Shown one piece after another: positions 33,366 to 42,394 of a stretch of DNA of 64,000 bases. Position 1 is the stretch's first letter. Each line of letters starts with the position of its first letter. The DNA comes from Bradyrhizobium sp. OK095. GTDB lineage: Bacteria > Pseudomonadota > Alphaproteobacteria > Rhizobiales > Xanthobacteraceae. The position numbers were made by a program, and so were the translations under genes. Below the pieces are notes generated by a model. It did no database searches. It saw only the letters and a program-made list of their open reading frames with translations, and had not been told where the DNA came from. The stretch spans positions 1 to 64,000 of the forward strand of contig NZ_FOBX01000017.1 of assembly GCF_900109945.1 (NCBI RefSeq). The letters are read 5' to 3'.

Positions 33366-34598
33366 CTAAAACCGCTCCGGCCGATAAGGCGTCGGATCGA
33401 TCGACGGCGTCTCGCCGTTCATCATCTCCGCGAGCAGGCGTCCCGTCGCGGGCCCGAGCGTAAAGCCCTGGTGGCCGTGGCCAAAGTTCATCCAGAGGCC
33501 GGGATGGCGCGGCCCGCGGCCGAGCACCGGGAGCATGTCGGGCGAGCATGGCCTCGTGCCGAACCACGGGTCGGGCTCGGCGCGCTTGCCGAGATCGATC
33601 AGCTCGCGTGCGGAGGCTTCCGCGCTGGCGAGCTGTATCGGCGTTGCGAGCGAGTCCGGCCCCGTCAGTTCGGCGCCGGTGGTGATGCGGATGCCCTTGG
33701 CCATCGGGCCCATGGCATAGCCGCTGCCCTTGTCGACCAAAGGCAGGTCGAGCGAGGCGCCGCCGCTGTAATGCATGTGGTAGCCGCGCTTGCGCACCAG
33801 CGGGATGCGATAGCCGAACTTGTACAGGAGATCCGGCGACCACGGTCCGAGGGTCACGACGGCGTTGGCGGCATCGATCCGTCCCTGGTCGGTGTTGACC
33901 GACCAGCCGGTTGCCGTCTGCTGCAACGACTGCGCATCGCCGAGCACGATGGTGCCGCCGAGGCGCTGGAACAGTTCGGCATAGGCGGTCACCAGCGCAC
34001 CGGGATCGGACACGGTCCAGGTGTCGAGCCAATGAATCGCGCCGGGAAGATCGTCGCGCAGGATCGGCTCGGCCTTGGTCAGCTCGCTACCTGACAGCAC
34101 GCGAAACTTCACGCCGAATTCGCGCAGGTCCTGTTCCGCGTCCTTGATCGAATGCTCCAGGGCGGCAGCGTCGCGATACACCGCTCGGTAGCCGGCGCGG
34201 CGGATCAGATTGTCGGCATGGGCTTCGCGAATGAGGATGTCGTGCTCCGGCGTGGCGTAGGCGATCAGGCGCGCCCAGCCGACGATCGCCTCGCGATGCC
34301 GCTTCGGCGCCGAATGCCACCAGTAACGGAGCAGGGGTTCGATATGACGATGAAGCGACGACAGGCTGTAGCGCACGTCGTTGGTGCGGCCGGTCGCGAT
34401 CTTCACGAGCGAAGCGAGGTCGCGCGGCATCGGATAGGGGCGGACCGCTTCGGCCTGGATCATCCCCGCATTGCCGTAGCTGGTCTCGCGCCCGGGCTCC
34501 CTGCGGTCGACCAGCGTGACCGACCAGCCGCGCTGCTGCAAATGCAGCGCCGCGCCTACACCGACCATGCCACCGCCAAGAATGATTGCGCTTTGCAT
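33366..34598 (-). CDS. FAD-dependent D-amino-acid dehydrogenase-like oxidoreductase
   Basis: Predicted 410-residue flavoprotein of the DAO/DadA family. The FAD-binding ILGGGMVGVGAALHLQQRG is at residues 6-24, the second region is VTLGPWSPDLLYKFGY, and the C-terminal GLWMNFGHGHQGFTLGPATG matches the DadA signature. It would oxidise D- or secondary amino acids to keto acids plus ammonia, passing electrons to the respiratory chain. It follows the amidase gene by 42 bases. Confidence 0.9.
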   Translation of the reverse strand: MQSAIILGGGMVGVGAALHLQQRGWSVTLVDRREPGRETSYGNAGMIQAEAVRPYPMPRDLASLVKIATGRTNDVRYSLSSLHRHIEPLLRYWWHSAPKRHREAIVGWARLIAYATPEHDILIREAHADNLIRRAGYRAVYRDAAALEHSIKDAEQDLREFGVKFRVLSGSELTKAEPILRDDLPGAIHWLDTWTVSDPGALVTAYAELFQRLGGTIVLGDAQSLQQTATGWSVNTDQGRIDAANAVVTLGPWSPDLLYKFGYRIPLVRKRGYHMHYSGGASLDLPLVDKGSGYAMGPMAKGIRITTGAELTGPDSLATPIQLASAEASARELIDLGKRAEPDPWFGTRPCSPDMLPVLGRGPRHPGLWMNFGHGHQGFTLGPATGRLLAEMMNGETPSIDPTPYRPERF

Positions 34599-34640
34599 CG
34601 GCAGAATTCTCCTGTCAGAACGTCGTCATCACCCAGCCGC

Positions 34641-36143
34641 CTATTCCCAGGTGAGAAAGCCGGGCGCTGCCGACAGCGGCGGCGTAGCGGCGAGCCGTGC
34701 CAGGTCGGGCACCGGCCGGCACAATTGTGCATCGTTCGCGAACGCAGCCTCGATGCTCGCTGCGACCGCGAGCACGATGGCGTCGCCGCCGCGCGGGCCG
34801 ACGATCTGGAGGCCGAAAGGCAGCCCGGCTTCGTCGCGGCCGAGCGGAATGCTGATCGCGGGATGGCCGGGAAGCGTTACGGCGTAAGCGAGCGCGAGCC
34901 AGTGGAAATAGGATCTGGTCGGCACGCCGTCGATCTCGGCGGGATAGGATTCTGACCAGGGACGCGGGCTGAGCGTGATCGTCGGGCTGATCAGCACGTC
35001 GCAATTTGCGAAGAAAGTCTGGTAGGCGCGATAGATCCGCGTCTGTGTCGTAGAGGCGCGGGCTTGGTCTTCGAGCGAATAGCCGAGGCCTTCCTCGACA
35101 TTGGCGCGAACGTTGGGACCGAGCATCTCGGGACGTTCTTTGTAGTTCTTGCCATGCGTCGCCAGGAACATCCCCGCGCGCAGCACGGCGAAGGCATCGT
35201 CGGCGCCTGAGCAGTCGGGCGTCGCCTCGCGGCTTTCGGCAAACAGCGGTGCGAGCTTGCTCACGCGCGCGCGGAACACGCGGCGGATCGCCTGCTCGGT
35301 CGGTGCGAAGCCGAAATCTTCCGTGAAAGCGAGACGCAGCTTGCCGAGGTCCGCAGGATGCGGCGCGGACCAGCGGTCGGCGCGCGCACGCACGGGCTCG
35401 CCGGGCAGGGTGTAGGCGAGCGGATCGCGGGCATCGTCGCTCGCCATCACCGACAGCATCAGCGCGGCATCAGTGACATTGCGCGCCATCGGCCCGTCGG
35501 TCGACAGGTTGGACCAGCCGAAGATGCGCTTTTCGCTGGGCACGAGGCCGTAGGAGGGACGCATGCCGACGATGCCGGAGAAGCCGGCCGGATTGCGCAA
35601 GGAGCCGCCGGTGTCGGAGCCCGAGGCGAGCGGGGCCATGCCGCAGGCGAGCGCGACCGCCGAGCCGCCGGAGGAGCCGGCCGCCGAGCGCATGGGATCG
35701 AAGGGATTGCCGGTCGCGCCGAACACGGGATTGCGGGTGTTGGCACCGGCCGCCCATTCCGGCGTGTTGGTCTTGCCGAAGATGATGGCGCCGGCGGCGC
35801 GTAAGCGCGCAACCGAGCCCTGGTCCGCGACCGGGACATTGTCGCGCAACAGCGGGCTGCCATAGGTGGAGCGCATCCCCGCGGTGTCCTGGGTGTCCTT
35901 GATCAGGACGGGAAGCCCGGCGAGCGCGCCGCGATCCTCGCCACGCAGGATGGCCGCCTCGGCCGCCTTCGCGGCGGTGCGCGCCCCCGGCTCGTCCAGC
36001 GTCACGACGGCGTTCACGGCGGGATTGATGCTGGCAATGCGCGACAGGCAGGCGTCGAGCAGCTCGACAGGCGAGATCGCCTTGGCGGACAGCAGGCGGC
36101 GCAGCTCAACGGCGCTGGAATCGCACAATTCGGACAATGCCAA
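34641..36143 (-). CDS. Amidase-signature family hydrolase
   Basis: Predicted 500-residue cytoplasmic amidase. The catalytic triad is Lys82 (VLIKDTQDT), cis-Ser157 (AGSSGGSA) and Ser181 (GSDTGGSLRNPAG). It hydrolyses an unknown amide. With the flavin oxidoreductase just downstream it suggests a pathway that frees and then deaminates an amino acid. The XRE-cupin regulator diverges from it 202 bases upstream. Confidence 0.93.
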   Translation of the reverse strand: MALSELCDSSAVELRRLLSAKAISPVELLDACLSRIASINPAVNAVVTLDEPGARTAAKAAEAAILRGEDRGALAGLPVLIKDTQDTAGMRSTYGSPLLRDNVPVADQGSVARLRAAGAIIFGKTNTPEWAAGANTRNPVFGATGNPFDPMRSAAGSSGGSAVALACGMAPLASGSDTGGSLRNPAGFSGIVGMRPSYGLVPSEKRIFGWSNLSTDGPMARNVTDAALMLSVMASDDARDPLAYTLPGEPVRARADRWSAPHPADLGKLRLAFTEDFGFAPTEQAIRRVFRARVSKLAPLFAESREATPDCSGADDAFAVLRAGMFLATHGKNYKERPEMLGPNVRANVEEGLGYSLEDQARASTTQTRIYRAYQTFFANCDVLISPTITLSPRPWSESYPAEIDGVPTRSYFHWLALAYAVTLPGHPAISIPLGRDEAGLPFGLQIVGPRGGDAIVLAVAASIEAAFANDAQLCRPVPDLARLAATPPLSAAPGFLTWE

Positions 36144-36345
36144 TCCCTTTCAGATTATGAAAACGATTTAGCATATCGGAAAGTGAGGATGGCGCACCAA
36201 TAATCGTCAAACCGGGGCGCTTCATGCACAAATGCTGGTGTGGCTGCTGAGCGGGTGGTCAAGTCGGTTCCATCGAGCCGGTTTCAGTCGAAAAGATTAG
36301 ACGGATAGGTCAACAATTTTTCAGCCGCCGTGGTAGCATTTCTGC

Positions 36346-37029
36346 ATGAGCGAGATCGCAACGACGCCCGAGGGGGCCAATTCGCAACTCGGCCAATGCC
36401 TCAAGGCCGCCCGCCAGGCCCGCGGCCTGACGCTCAAGCAGGTGGCGGAGCGGACCGGCATGGCGCTCTCCACCCTATCCAAGGTCGAGAACGGCCTGAT
36501 GTCGCTGACCTACGACAAGCTGCTGCAGCTCACCTCGGGCCTGAAGATGGAGATCGCCGAGCTGTTCAATCCGGCGGTCTCGGCGCCTGCACTGGGCCGG
36601 CCGGTCACCGCGCGGCGGAGCATCAGCCGGGCCGGGCAGGGCCAAATCATCACCACGAAATTCTACACCTACACCTATCAATGCACCGACCTGATCGGCA
36701 AACGCATGGTGCCGATCGTGGCCGAGGTCCGTGCGCGGTCGCTGGAGGAATTTGGCCCGTTGCTGCGCCATGGCGGCGAGGAGTATTTTTGGGTGACGAG
36801 CGGACGCGTTGCCGTGCACACCGAGTTCTACGCGCCGGAGATCCTGGACGAGGGCGACGGCATCTATCTCGACAGCACCATGGGCCACGCCTACCTCAAT
36901 GCCGGCGAGAGACCTTCCGCAACGGGCGTTTGCCTCTGCACCAGCGAGGCGCCCGATCTCTACGACCAGCTTCGCCAGATCGCCTCGCGCGAGGTGGCGC
37001 CGCTCGGCGATGACGAATTGCCGTCGTAG
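36346..37029 (+). CDS. XRE-cupin transcriptional regulator
   Basis: Predicted 227-residue regulator. The HTH is at about 15-75 (LKQVAERTGMALSTLSKVENG). The cupin is at about 125-200 (GPLLRHGGEEYFWVTSGRV, EFYAPEILDEGDGIYLDSTMGHAYLNAG). This type often controls amine or amino-acid catabolism. Its divergence from the amidase and D-amino-acid dehydrogenase genes makes them its likely targets. Confidence 0.93.
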   Translation: MSEIATTPEGANSQLGQCLKAARQARGLTLKQVAERTGMALSTLSKVENGLMSLTYDKLLQLTSGLKMEIAELFNPAVSAPALGRPVTARRSISRAGQGQIITTKFYTYTYQCTDLIGKRMVPIVAEVRARSLEEFGPLLRHGGEEYFWVTSGRVAVHTEFYAPEILDEGDGIYLDSTMGHAYLNAGERPSATGVCLCTSEAPDLYDQLRQIASREVAPLGDDELPS

Positions 37030-37050
37030 CGTTTTCGCGAGCCTTGAAAC

Positions 37051-37083
37051 GAAAAACGCCCGGCTTGGCCGGGCGTTTTTTTA
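37051..37083. terminator. Bidirectional terminator between the regulator and rne
   Basis: AAAAACGCCCGGC, loop TTG, GCCGGGCGTTTTTTT. Both strands give a stem with a T-run, so it serves the convergent regulator and RNase E genes. Confidence 0.92.
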
Positions 37084-37096
37084 TGGAGTGTCCGGC

Positions 37097-40000
37097 TTAC
37101 TCGCCGCCGCCGAAGCGGCGCGACCACCAGCCGGCGCGACGCGGGGCGCCCGGAGTCTCGCTTGCTTCTTCCGGCGCGGGCTCAGGTGCCGGTGCGGGCG
37201 GAGCGACCGGTTGTTCGGTCGCCTGCGCAACCGGCGCTGCCGGCTCGCTCGAGCTGCTCGACAGGAAGCTCACCTTTTCGCGGACCGTGGAGCGGCGTCG
37301 CGCAGTCTTGTCGTCGGCGGGCTCTTCTTCCGCAGCAACGGCAGCGGGAGCCGGCTCCGGCCGGGCCGGTGCCTCGGTCCGCACTTCGGCGCGCGGCTCA
37401 GGCTGAGTGAACCGCGGCTCGGCGGTGGGTTCGGCCTGCGCGATCGATGGCGCAGCCTCGTCGCCGGCGCCGTCGAAATCGGCAACGGCTTCGGTTGCTT
37501 CCGACGGTGCATTGGCCGCGAGCTCGTCGCTGATGGAACCGGCAAGACCTTCCTCGCCGCTACCCCGCCGACGACGTCCGCCCCTGCGACCACGCCGGCG
37601 CCTGCGATCGGCCGCGCCTTCCTGATCGCCGCGACCCTGACCTGCCTGGTCGTTGGCTTCTTCTCCATCCTGCTCGGACTCGGCATCCTCTTCGGCTTCG
37701 CCGGCTGCCACTGCCGCTTCGGAAGACGCCGGAGCGCCATCCTCGCGAGGCTCACCGTCGCGCTGGCCACCGCGGCCGCGGCGGCGACGGCGACGCTTGC
37801 CGCGGCGCGCGCCGTCCTGCTCGGAGGCTGCGTCACCGGTGGCCTGCTCCTCGGCGAGACCTTCGGTCTCCTCGGTCTCGACCTCGGATTCGATCTCCGG
37901 ATCGAATTCCTCGTCGTCATAGGCTTCTTCAGCCAGCGGCGGCGGGCTCGCGGCGGCCTGTGTCACCAGCAGCGCCTTGGCGGCTTCGAGCGTATGCACC
38001 TGCTCGCCGCGATCGATGAGATAGGCCTGCGGTCCGCTGACGCTGGGGTCGGCGATGACCGACAGCGTCACCTTGAAGCCGTTCTCGAGATCGCGCAGAT
38101 GGCCGCGCTTGTGGTTCAGCACATAGAGCGCGACGTCGGTGCGGGTGCGGACCACGAGATTGTGGGTCGCGCCCTTCATCAGGATCTCTTCGAGGCCGCG
38201 CAGCAGCTGGAGAGCAACCGATGCCACCGAGCGGAGGTGGCCGGTGCCGCCGCAATGCGGGCAGGGATCGGTCGAGGATTCCAGCACGCTGGCGCGGATG
38301 CGCTGGCGCGACATTTCCAGCAGGCCGAAATGCGAGATGCGGCCAACCTGGATGCGCGCGCGATCCTGCCGCAGGCAATCGGAGAGCTTGCGCTCGACCG
38401 CACGGTTGTTGCGCTTCTCGTCCATGTCGATGAAGTCGATGACGATCAGGCCGGCGAGGTCGCGCAGGCGAAGCTGGCGGGCGACCTCTTCGGATGCTTC
38501 CAGATTGGTCTTGAGCGCCGTGTCCTCGATATGGTGCTCGCGGGTCGAGCGGCCGGAGTTGACGTCGATCGAGACCAGCGCTTCGGTCTGGTTGATCACG
38601 ATATAGCCGCCGGAGCGCAACTGCACGGTCGGCGAGAACATCGCGTCGAGCTGGCTCTCGACGCCCATCCGCGAGAACAGCGGCTGGCCGTCGCGATACT
38701 GCTTCACCGCGCTGACATTGGCGGGCATCAGCATCTTCATGAAGTCGCGCGCTTCGCGGTGGCCGGCTTCACCGGCAACCTGGATTTCGTCGATCTCCTT
38801 GTTGTAGAGGTCGCGCAGCGAGCGCTTGATCAGCGAGCCTTCCTCGTAGACGAGGGTCGGGGCCTGCGACTGCAGCGTCAGATCGCGCACCGTCTCCCAC
38901 ATCCGGATCAGATATTCGAAGTCGCGCTTGATCTCGGGCTTGGTGCGGGCAGCACCGGCGGTGCGCAGGATGATGCCCATGCCCTCGGGCACGTCGAGGT
39001 CCTGCACCACTTCCTTCAGGCGGGAACGGTCCTGCGCGCTGGTGATCTTGCGGCTGATGCCGCCGCCACGCGCGGTGTTCGGCATCAACACGGCATAACG
39101 GCCGGCGAGCGACAGATAAGTCGTCAGCGCCGCGCCCTTGTTGCCGCGCTCTTCCTTGACGACCTGCACCAGCATCACCTGGCGGCGCTTGATGACTTCC
39201 TGGATCTTGTACTGGCGGCGCGGGCGGAAGGTGCGCTCCGGCACTTCCTCGAGCACATCGTCGCCGCCGACGGATTCGACGATGTCCTCTTCGGCTTCCT
39301 CGTCGTCCTCGTCCTCGTCGTCGTCCTCGGCCGTCGCTTCGGATTCGTGATGTGGAGCCTCGGCGCTCTCGCCGGCGGCGTACACGGCATCGGCCGGTTC
39401 AGCGGCCGATGTCACTGCTTCGGCGAGGGCCTCGGCATGTGTTTCGGATGCGTCTGCCTCGTATGGCTCGGCAGCGGCCATTGGCTCGGCACCGACAGGC
39501 GCAGACGTCGCGTCAGCATGATCATGGTGGTGATGATCGTGCTCGCCTTCGTGACCATGGTCATCGTGATCGTGCGCATGATGGTGATCATCGTGCCCAT
39601 GCTCTTCGTGATCATGTCCGTCATGATCATGGGCTTCGTACGCGCCGTGATGCTCGGCATCGGCGTGCAGATGCTCACCCTCGTGCGACGCACCTTCGGT
39701 ATGCAGGGCCTCGCCCTCGACTGGCTGGGCGGCGGGACCGGCACCCTCGACGACATCGCTGCGGACGCGTTCGCCCTGACTGCGGCGGCGGGAATTGCGG
39801 TGGCGCGAGCGGCGGCGGCCGTGGGAGCGGTTCTCGCTCTCTTCCTCGGCTTCGCGATGGGCCTGTTCCTCGGCCTCGATCAGCGCCTGCCGGTCGGCGA
39901 CCGGGATCTGGTAGTAGTCGGGATGGATTTCGCTGAAGGCGAGGAAGCCGTGGCGGTTGCCACCATATTCGACGAAGGCGGCCTGGAGCGACGGTTCGAC

Positions 40001-40147
40001 CCTTGTGACCTTGGCGAGGTAGATATTCCCGCGCAGTTGCTTGCGTTGTGCGGTCTCGAAATCAAACTCTTCGACGCGATTGCCGCGGACCACGACGACC
40101 CGGGTCTCTTCCGGGTGGGTGGCATCGATCAACATCTTGTTGGGCAT
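37097..40147 (-). CDS. rne: Ribonuclease E/G with His-rich S1 insertion
   Basis: Predicted 1016-residue endoribonuclease, the scaffold of the RNA degradosome. The S1 domain is split: one part at about 36-85, the other at about 312-355 (QYKIQEVIKRRQVMLVQVVK). The roughly 225 residues between carry Arg-rich, His-rich (149-212, 25 His) and acidic tracts. The catalytic core follows, with the metal site in DLAGLIVIDFIDMDEKRN and the zinc link CPHCGG. Residues from about 720 on form an acidic, Arg-rich and Pro-rich disordered tail that would bind RNA and partners. Large S1 insertions are known in alphaproteobacterial RNase E. Confidence 0.96.
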   Translation of the reverse strand: MPNKMLIDATHPEETRVVVVRGNRVEEFDFETAQRKQLRGNIYLAKVTRVEPSLQAAFVEYGGNRHGFLAFSEIHPDYYQIPVADRQALIEAEEQAHREAEEESENRSHGRRRSRHRNSRRRSQGERVRSDVVEGAGPAAQPVEGEALHTEGASHEGEHLHADAEHHGAYEAHDHDGHDHEEHGHDDHHHAHDHDDHGHEGEHDHHHHDHADATSAPVGAEPMAAAEPYEADASETHAEALAEAVTSAAEPADAVYAAGESAEAPHHESEATAEDDDEDEDDEEAEEDIVESVGGDDVLEEVPERTFRPRRQYKIQEVIKRRQVMLVQVVKEERGNKGAALTTYLSLAGRYAVLMPNTARGGGISRKITSAQDRSRLKEVVQDLDVPEGMGIILRTAGAARTKPEIKRDFEYLIRMWETVRDLTLQSQAPTLVYEEGSLIKRSLRDLYNKEIDEIQVAGEAGHREARDFMKMLMPANVSAVKQYRDGQPLFSRMGVESQLDAMFSPTVQLRSGGYIVINQTEALVSIDVNSGRSTREHHIEDTALKTNLEASEEVARQLRLRDLAGLIVIDFIDMDEKRNNRAVERKLSDCLRQDRARIQVGRISHFGLLEMSRQRIRASVLESSTDPCPHCGGTGHLRSVASVALQLLRGLEEILMKGATHNLVVRTRTDVALYVLNHKRGHLRDLENGFKVTLSVIADPSVSGPQAYLIDRGEQVHTLEAAKALLVTQAAASPPPLAEEAYDDEEFDPEIESEVETEETEGLAEEQATGDAASEQDGARRGKRRRRRRGRGGQRDGEPREDGAPASSEAAVAAGEAEEDAESEQDGEEANDQAGQGRGDQEGAADRRRRRGRRGGRRRRGSGEEGLAGSISDELAANAPSEATEAVADFDGAGDEAAPSIAQAEPTAEPRFTQPEPRAEVRTEAPARPEPAPAAVAAEEEPADDKTARRRSTVREKVSFLSSSSSEPAAPVAQATEQPVAPPAPAPEPAPEEASETPGAPRRAGWWSRRFGGGE

Positions 40148-40851
40148 GTCTTAACTCTTGGCGGCGGCGGGCGCGATTCACCGTGGGCGCAATGTGCGCT
40201 GCCGGGTGACGCGACGGTCCACCTGATTCGGGGGTGAGGGGAAGGCCGAAACGCCGTCTCTCGCGCCTTGCCGAATCGGATGCCGAAGGACCGAAGCGGC
40301 GCGCGGGATTTTCACTCCGCAGCGTCGCGAATGGTCCTTCAGAATTCGTCGGCACAGTCTGGCGCATCAAGCGTCGGCCCGTATGAAACATTGGGCGGCG
40401 GGGCCGCCCCTCAATCAGTTGCTGCTGGCCAGGCATGGCGCGAGCGCGCTCGCCTTGGGGATCACGAACCGCCCCCTTGGGATCAAGGGACCGGGTAATG
40501 GGTTACGCCGCTGTCAGAACCGTCCCGGACACATGAGTGGTACCCGGAAACCGTCCGCCGCCGGGGCTTGACCCGTTCCGTCTCGCTGCCGCGCACCGCG
40601 CTGGTCTTAGAGGGGAACGGAAAACGCTGGAATTCCCAAACCTTGGGAGTTCCGGCGCTGCACCGGAAGGCTGAATGCGACACAACCGGAAATATCGGCC
40701 GTCAGCACTCCGTACATACGTGGATTGGGCCAGCCGTGCAAGGAGCGTCGCACGGCGGTCACAGTCAGCGAGTTTCGCGCGTCCGTCATTAGGGATCGAT
40801 TAACCCTGTGGTTCTATTGCGTTAAAGAAGCTGCTCGGAGGCACGGAATCG
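40148..40851. other. 704-base gap between rne and the cell-wall amidase gene
   Basis: Divergent promoter region with room for a long rne leader, as expected for a gene that controls its own mRNA decay. I see no convincing short gene. It holds a 17-bp hairpin (listed separately) and AGGG-N9-CCCT near 40790. Confidence 0.5.
40623..40659 (+). other. 17-bp hairpin upstream of the cell-wall amidase
   Basis: AACGCTGGAATTCCCAA pairs with TTGGGAGTTCCGGCGCT around ACC. Two pairs are G-U in plus-strand RNA but would be A-C in minus-strand RNA, so it folds better on the plus strand. No T-run follows. Confidence 0.5.
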
Positions 40852-42147
40852 GTGGCGAGCCGCGCAAATCAAAGGGTTTTGCTGGGATGCGTACTACTGT
40901 GCGCCGCAGCACTGCCGTGCGCTGATTCCTCGCGCCTGAGCGCCGCGGAAAGCCAGGCGCAACCCTCTGTTGCAGTAGCGAATTTTCCGATCGCCTCGGC
41001 CGCCCGCCTGGCCGGCGATGGCAAGCAGACCCGCTTCATTCTCGACATCGACCAGACCATCAGCTTCCGCGCCGTGACGCTCGCCGACCCCTATCGGGTC
41101 GTGGTGGACGTCCCACAAATCAATTTTCAGCTGCCCGCTGGCATCGGCTCTGGAGGGCGGGGGCTGGTCAAGGCCTTCCGCTACGGGCTCGTCATGCCCG
41201 GCGGCTCGCGAATCGTGTTCGACCTGACGGGCCCGGCCAAGATCGCCAATTCCTATGTGCTGGAGGCGGCCAACGGCCAGCCTGCCCGGCTGGTGCTTGA
41301 GCTGGAGGAGGTCGACCGCACCGCCTTCGTGCAATCGCTCGCCCCGGAAAACCGCCCCGAGCTGCGGCCCGCGATCGCAGACGCGCCGCCAGCAACTGTT
41401 CCCGCTACGGCGGCCCCTGAGGGGCTGCAGCAGAAGGTCGATGGACGCCCGGTGGTCGTGATCGATCCCGGTCACGGCGGCATCGACAACGGTACGCAAT
41501 CCAGCGGCGAGAGCGAGAAGAACCTGGTGCTGGCCTTTGGCCTCGCGCTACGCGACCGGCTGGAAAAGGCCGGCAAATACCGGGTGGTGATGACGCGCAA
41601 CGACGACACGTTCATCCCGCTCAATGACCGGACCAAGATCGCGCGCAACCTGAAGGCCGCGCTGTTCGTCTCTATTCATGCCGATGCGCTGCCGCGCGCC
41701 GAGGGGGACGCGCAGGGCGCCACCATCTATACGCTGTCCGACAAGGCGTCCGATGCCGAGGCCCAACGCCTGGCGGACGCCGAAAACCGTGCGGACGCGA
41801 TCGCTGGCTTCAATCTGGCGGAGGAGCCGACCGACGTCGCCGACATCCTGATCGACCTGACGCAGCGGGAAACCCGTACGTTTTCAAATCGTTTTGCTCA
41901 TTTGCTGATGGGCGAATTGAAGTCGACCGTGCGGATGCACAAGCATCCCCTGAAATCGGCCGGTTTCCGGGTGCTGAAGGCGCCCGATGTGCCCTCGGTG
42001 CTGGTCGAGATCGGCTATGTCTCCAACAAGGGCGATCTGGAGCATCTGGTCTCGGAGGGCTGGCGATCCAAGGCCGTGGGCTCGATGGCCCAGGCGATCG
42101 ACGGGTTCCTGGCTAAACGGCTGGCGACGGCCGGGGCGTCGAATTGA
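40852..42147 (+). CDS. amiC: N-acetylmuramoyl-L-alanine amidase with AMIN domain
   Basis: Predicted 431-residue periplasmic hydrolase that cuts the amide between muramic acid and the peptide during cell separation. A signal sequence covers the first 30 or so residues. AMIN is at about 45-155 and Amidase_3 at about 195-425, with zinc ligands in DPGHGG, ESEKN, SIHAD, and a catalytic Glu in VEIGYVSN. The start is GTG at 40852 after CGGAGG. The neighbouring PBP1A gene downstream fits a cell-wall cluster. The gene symbol amiC is by domain order. Confidence 0.95.
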   Translation: MASRANQRVLLGCVLLCAAALPCADSSRLSAAESQAQPSVAVANFPIASAARLAGDGKQTRFILDIDQTISFRAVTLADPYRVVVDVPQINFQLPAGIGSGGRGLVKAFRYGLVMPGGSRIVFDLTGPAKIANSYVLEAANGQPARLVLELEEVDRTAFVQSLAPENRPELRPAIADAPPATVPATAAPEGLQQKVDGRPVVVIDPGHGGIDNGTQSSGESEKNLVLAFGLALRDRLEKAGKYRVVMTRNDDTFIPLNDRTKIARNLKAALFVSIHADALPRAEGDAQGATIYTLSDKASDAEAQRLADAENRADAIAGFNLAEEPTDVADILIDLTQRETRTFSNRFAHLLMGELKSTVRMHKHPLKSAGFRVLKAPDVPSVLVEIGYVSNKGDLEHLVSEGWRSKAVGSMAQAIDGFLAKRLATAGASN

Positions 42148-42394
42148 AGAAGGGTTTTTCCGTGCCGGCGCAAAGGCCCTAGTTTGGCCACAGCGGACGC
42201 TTTATAAAAATGCCGCAGGGGGGTCCGGAATCGGAGAGAATCCCGCTCGGCAAGCGTCTTTAGGCCCGGCCTTGATGTGATTGCGTAGGCCGGTGAATTC
42301 GCGACGTGAGGTTGGCGCCAGTTTTGGGTGCCAGTTTTTAGGTCCTATGGGGCTGATACTGGGCTGATCCAGAGTTTGAACGGATAGACACATA
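42148..42394. other. Gap between the amidase and PBP1A genes
   Basis: 247 bases with no gene and no clear terminator. It probably holds the PBP1A promoter. Confidence 0.4.

Noticed and set aside
36809..40237. An 1142-codon plus-strand frame opposite RNase E
   Set aside because: It is antisense to a clearly conserved RNase E. Its long open frame comes from G+C-rich codon bias, and its composition is low complexity.
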